Shown here: piece by piece, positions 61,808 through 64,000 of the stretch
Layout of the letters: each line of letters opens with the position of its first letter
Numbering within the stretch: position 1 is the stretch's first letter
Assembly: GCF_015207605.1 (NCBI RefSeq)
Contig: NZ_JADEWO010000005.1
Span: 1-64,000, forward strand
Direction: 5' to 3'
Source: Oculatella sp. LEGE 06141
GTDB lineage: Bacteria > Cyanobacteriota > Cyanobacteriia > Elainellales > Elainellaceae
Length of the DNA: 64,000 bases
The notes under the pieces: generated by a model
What the model saw: the letters and a program-made list of their open reading frames with translations, nothing else
Databases searched by the model: none
Told to the model about the DNA's origin: nothing
Translations under genes and position numbers: made by a program

Positions 61808-62593
61808 ATGGCCTCCGCCAAATCGTCTGAGCCGGATCTAATTGATATGCTTATCCAGACGAATTTTTTGTTTAAGGATCTGGATGCCAATTGGCTTGCC
61901 AACTGTTTGCCGCTGAACGAGCTGAAACAGGAAAAGCTCTATTCCAATCGGGCAATTTACACCGCGTTTCGCCCCGAAACATGGCTTGATGTGCTTTATG
62001 TGGTGGTGAGCGGCGGCCCCGTCATCATTCGCAGTACACCCCTCGATCGCATCATTGCCATCAACTATCCAGGAAGCTGCTTCGGGATGCGAAATTTGCC
62101 CTTCGGCTATGGTCTGGTGGGGCGGGCGTTTCCCAGTCTGGTTGAGGCGTACAAAACCACTGACATCATCAAAATTCCGCTGTCGTCTATTCAAACGCTG
62201 TATCAAGAGCCATCGTTTCGCGATCGCTACAATTTATTGTTTGAACTGCGCGAAAAGTTTCAGTATCACCTGCTCAATTGCAGCACTTACCCTCCTCAGG
62301 CGGTTGCTGCTGTGTTAAGGGCGATCGTTTATCAAGAGCGATCGTTGGGCAATCAGCCCGATGCTGAGGGGGTTTATGTTTTAGATTTGCCCATTGACCT
62401 GATTGCACGGGCAAGCCAGCTCAATCACCGCACAGTGGAGCAGGTGATTAAGGGAATGCAAAAGGTGGGATTGTTGGAGACAGCCAAAGCAGGCGACGAT
62501 GCGGATGATGTAATTCGGGTGGTGGATGCGGAAGGCTTAAAGGAAGCCTACAGCGCAACACGCGGCAAGGTGTCGTGGTGGCCGCTGCGCTAA
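61808..62593 (+). CDS. Crp/Fnr-like regulator without a cyclic-nucleotide pocket
   Basis: About 261 residues from ATG 61808; an upstream TTG frame runs into the hairpin element and was rejected. The N-terminal ~150 residues have a degenerate cupin/cNMP-like pattern (YVVVSGGPVIIRSTPLDRII, then NYPGSCFGMRNLPFGYG) lacking the Arg-Ser cassette of CRP. A dimerisation helix (FELREKFQYHLLNC) and a C-terminal winged helix-turn-helix (DLPIDLIARASQLNHRTVEQ, then KGMQKVGLLE) follow. It precedes chrA by about 105 bases on the same strand, so it may regulate the transporter. The effector is unknown; cAMP is unlikely. Confidence 0.8.
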   Translation: MASAKSSEPDLIDMLIQTNFLFKDLDANWLANCLPLNELKQEKLYSNRAIYTAFRPETWLDVLYVVVSGGPVIIRSTPLDRIIAINYPGSCFGMRNLPFGYGLVGRAFPSLVEAYKTTDIIKIPLSSIQTLYQEPSFRDRYNLLFELREKFQYHLLNCSTYPPQAVAAVLRAIVYQERSLGNQPDAEGVYVLDLPIDLIARASQLNHRTVEQVIKGMQKVGLLETAKAGDDADDVIRVVDAEGLKEAYSATRGKVSWWPLR

Positions 62594-62697
62594 TTCAAAA
62601 ATTGTGTTCTAGATAACATGGTCAATCCAACGAAACCTGCTACGTACCTAATACCTACCGAAACAGAGTCAAAAAAGTATCTTTGGGGAGCAAGGGG

Positions 62698-63909
62698 ATG
62701 TCGCAGGAAATGGGCGAGGTTCAGCCCGGTGAAGCCTCAATACCGTTTACCATGCTGGATGCTCGGCAACGCCAGCAGCGCTTAAATGAACTGGCGCAGG
62801 TATTTCTCAAACTGGGTGCGATCGCCTTTGGTGGGCCTGCCGCCCACATTGCCATGATGGATGATGAAATTATCAAGCGTCGCCAGTGGATGAGCCGAGA
62901 AAAACTGCTGGATTTGTTGGGTGTAACCAACCTGATTCCAGGACCCAACTCCACTGAGCTAGCGATTCACATCGGCTACGAGCGGGCGGGCTGGCAAGGG
63001 TTGCTTGTTGCTGGCACTTGCTTCATTTTGCCCGCCATGACAATGGTGTGGATTTTGGCGGCTCTGTATGCTCGCTATCAAACCCTGCCGCAGATGGGCT
63101 GGCTGCTCTATGGCATTAAACCCGTCATCATTGCTATTGTTGTCCAGGCATTGTGGAAGTTAGGCAAAAAAGCGGTTAGCGATGTTCCCACTGGTATTGC
63201 TGGTGTAGCGGTTATTGTTTTCTTCTTTTTACGAATTAATGAAATTTTGCTGCTGCTGTTGGGTGGGTTAGGCGTGATGTTGGTTAAAAACTGGCAGCGC
63301 AGCCGTCGCATTGTCCCGGTTTTAATGCCAGCGACCGGGGTGCTGGCGCAAGCTGGAACGGCTTCAGCCGAGGCACAGCAGCCAGTGACCTGGGTCAGCA
63401 CGTTCCTATTTTTCCTCAAAATTGGCTCTGTTCTGTACGGTAGCGGCTATGTGCTGCTGGCGTTCCTCCAGCGAGATTTGGTGGAACGAATGCAGTGGCT
63501 CACATCGGAACAATTGCTGGATGCGGTTGCGATCGGGCAATTTACCCCCGGGCCTGTTTTCACTACTGCCACCTTTATAGGTTATTTACTAGCCGGAAAT
63601 GCGGGAGCGATCGCGGCAACTGTCGGCATTTTTCTACCCGCCTTCGCCCTGGTACTCCTTATCAACCCCTGGGTACCCAAATTGCGTCAGTCTCCGTGGG
63701 CTGGCGGTTTTTTAGACGGTGTGAATGCTGCTTCGGTTGGTTTAATGGCGGTTGTTACCTGGGAATTGGGTGTTACGGCCATTATCGACTGGCCAACCCT
63801 GGTGCTTGCAGTGTTAGCCGCGATCGCTGTATTCCGCTTCAAAATCAACTCGGCATGGCTCGTCGCCGCTGGCGGAATTGCTGGGTTTGCCCTTCAGCCA
63901 TTACTGTAA
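62698..63909 (+). CDS. chrA: Chromate transporter (CHR family, ChrA)
   Basis: A 403-residue membrane protein with two homologous CHR halves. The first half has FLKLGAIAFGGPAAHIAMM, VTNLIPGPNSTELAIHIGYE and TCFILPAMTMVWIL. The second has FLKIGSVLYGSGYVLLAFLQ, AIGQFTPGPVFTTATFIGYL and GIFLPAFALVLLINP. The repeated F(G/Y)G and P-G-P motifs are the conserved elements of ChrA, which extrudes chromate (and perhaps sulfate) from the cytoplasm. ATG 62698 is preferred to the in-frame TTG at 62683, with GGAG at a plausible distance. It is probably co-transcribed with the Crp-like gene upstream. The remaining ~90 bases to the window edge hold nothing recognisable. Confidence 0.93.
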   Translation: MSQEMGEVQPGEASIPFTMLDARQRQQRLNELAQVFLKLGAIAFGGPAAHIAMMDDEIIKRRQWMSREKLLDLLGVTNLIPGPNSTELAIHIGYERAGWQGLLVAGTCFILPAMTMVWILAALYARYQTLPQMGWLLYGIKPVIIAIVVQALWKLGKKAVSDVPTGIAGVAVIVFFFLRINEILLLLLGGLGVMLVKNWQRSRRIVPVLMPATGVLAQAGTASAEAQQPVTWVSTFLFFLKIGSVLYGSGYVLLAFLQRDLVERMQWLTSEQLLDAVAIGQFTPGPVFTTATFIGYLLAGNAGAIAATVGIFLPAFALVLLINPWVPKLRQSPWAGGFLDGVNAASVGLMAVVTWELGVTAIIDWPTLVLAVLAAIAVFRFKINSAWLVAAGGIAGFALQPLL

Positions 63910-64000
63910 GAAGGAGTGGAGCGATCGGGGTTAGAACCCAACCCTCAACACTCAAAATCCAAACTCTGCCGTCCCCCTGATTCAGCCGGTTAATGATTAC

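Overview
The window is chromosomal DNA of a cyanobacterium, most likely a filamentous Leptolyngbya/Oscillatoriales-type strain, although the genus cannot be fixed from the sequence. The HIP1 octamer GCGATCGC is abundant throughout. Several families are typical of cyanobacteria: a SyCRP1-like regulator, the cobalt sensor CoaR, DUF4385, and PhoA/NucH-type secreted phosphatase-nuclease modules. Genes are mostly monocistronic or in short operons, separated by gaps of 300-800 bp rich in small hairpin elements.

Layout. 1-12 kb: the N-terminus of a secreted surface protein (left edge), a VOC protein, a conserved protein with a TIR/NDT-like nucleotide-binding tail, a hypothetical-mltA pair, a CPA1 Na+/H+ antiporter with a TrkA-type domain, a SyCRP1-like regulator and an M61 PDZ peptidase. 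12-23 kb: a 1518-residue cadherin/RTX surface protein with five nearly identical repeats, an orphan NMT1-type binding lipoprotein, an AcpH-like hydrolase, a solitary DUF4268 nuclease-like protein, a secreted two-repeat protein and a nine-residue-repeat SILSIGS protein. 23-33 kb: a LysE exporter, then a compact two-gene NRPS, C-A-PCP // docking-C-A-NMT-PCP-TE, closed by a strong terminator. 33-38 kb: an ECF42-type sigma factor divergent from a five-gene operon of YCII/DGPF, YCII-NTF2, PhnB, VOC and DUF899 proteins, with three copies of a TGTCGA-N17-CGACTC motif between them. 38-48 kb: DUF4385, a small membrane protein, a DUF4132 giant protein with a small partner, a 19-residue-repeat protein, a GNAT and a lumenal-type pentapeptide protein. 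48-55 kb: a 2310-residue secreted phosphatase/5'-nucleotidase/nuclease/RTX fusion with an 11-bp-period Pho-box-like array upstream. 55-64 kb: Ap4A phosphorylase, an Eis-like acetyltransferase, CoaR, a COG4529 flavoprotein, a degenerate Crp-like regulator and a ChrA transporter.

The strongest functional units are: (i) the ECF42 sigma factor with its putative target promoters and operon; (ii) the NRPS, predicted to make a short peptide with an Ile/Val-like residue followed by an N-methylated residue; (iii) the single-chain extracellular DNA/nucleotide phosphorus-scavenging protein with its likely PhoB site; (iv) the DUF4132 two-gene unit of unknown role.

At least two families of short inverted-repeat, MITE-like elements are scattered between genes. 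Family A has ends close to TTAGAGGATGTTT and often a GTAGGGGCGAAGCATTCG hairpin core. Family B is about 97 bp with TTACAGC ends. No tRNA, rRNA, CRISPR array or transposase gene was recognised.
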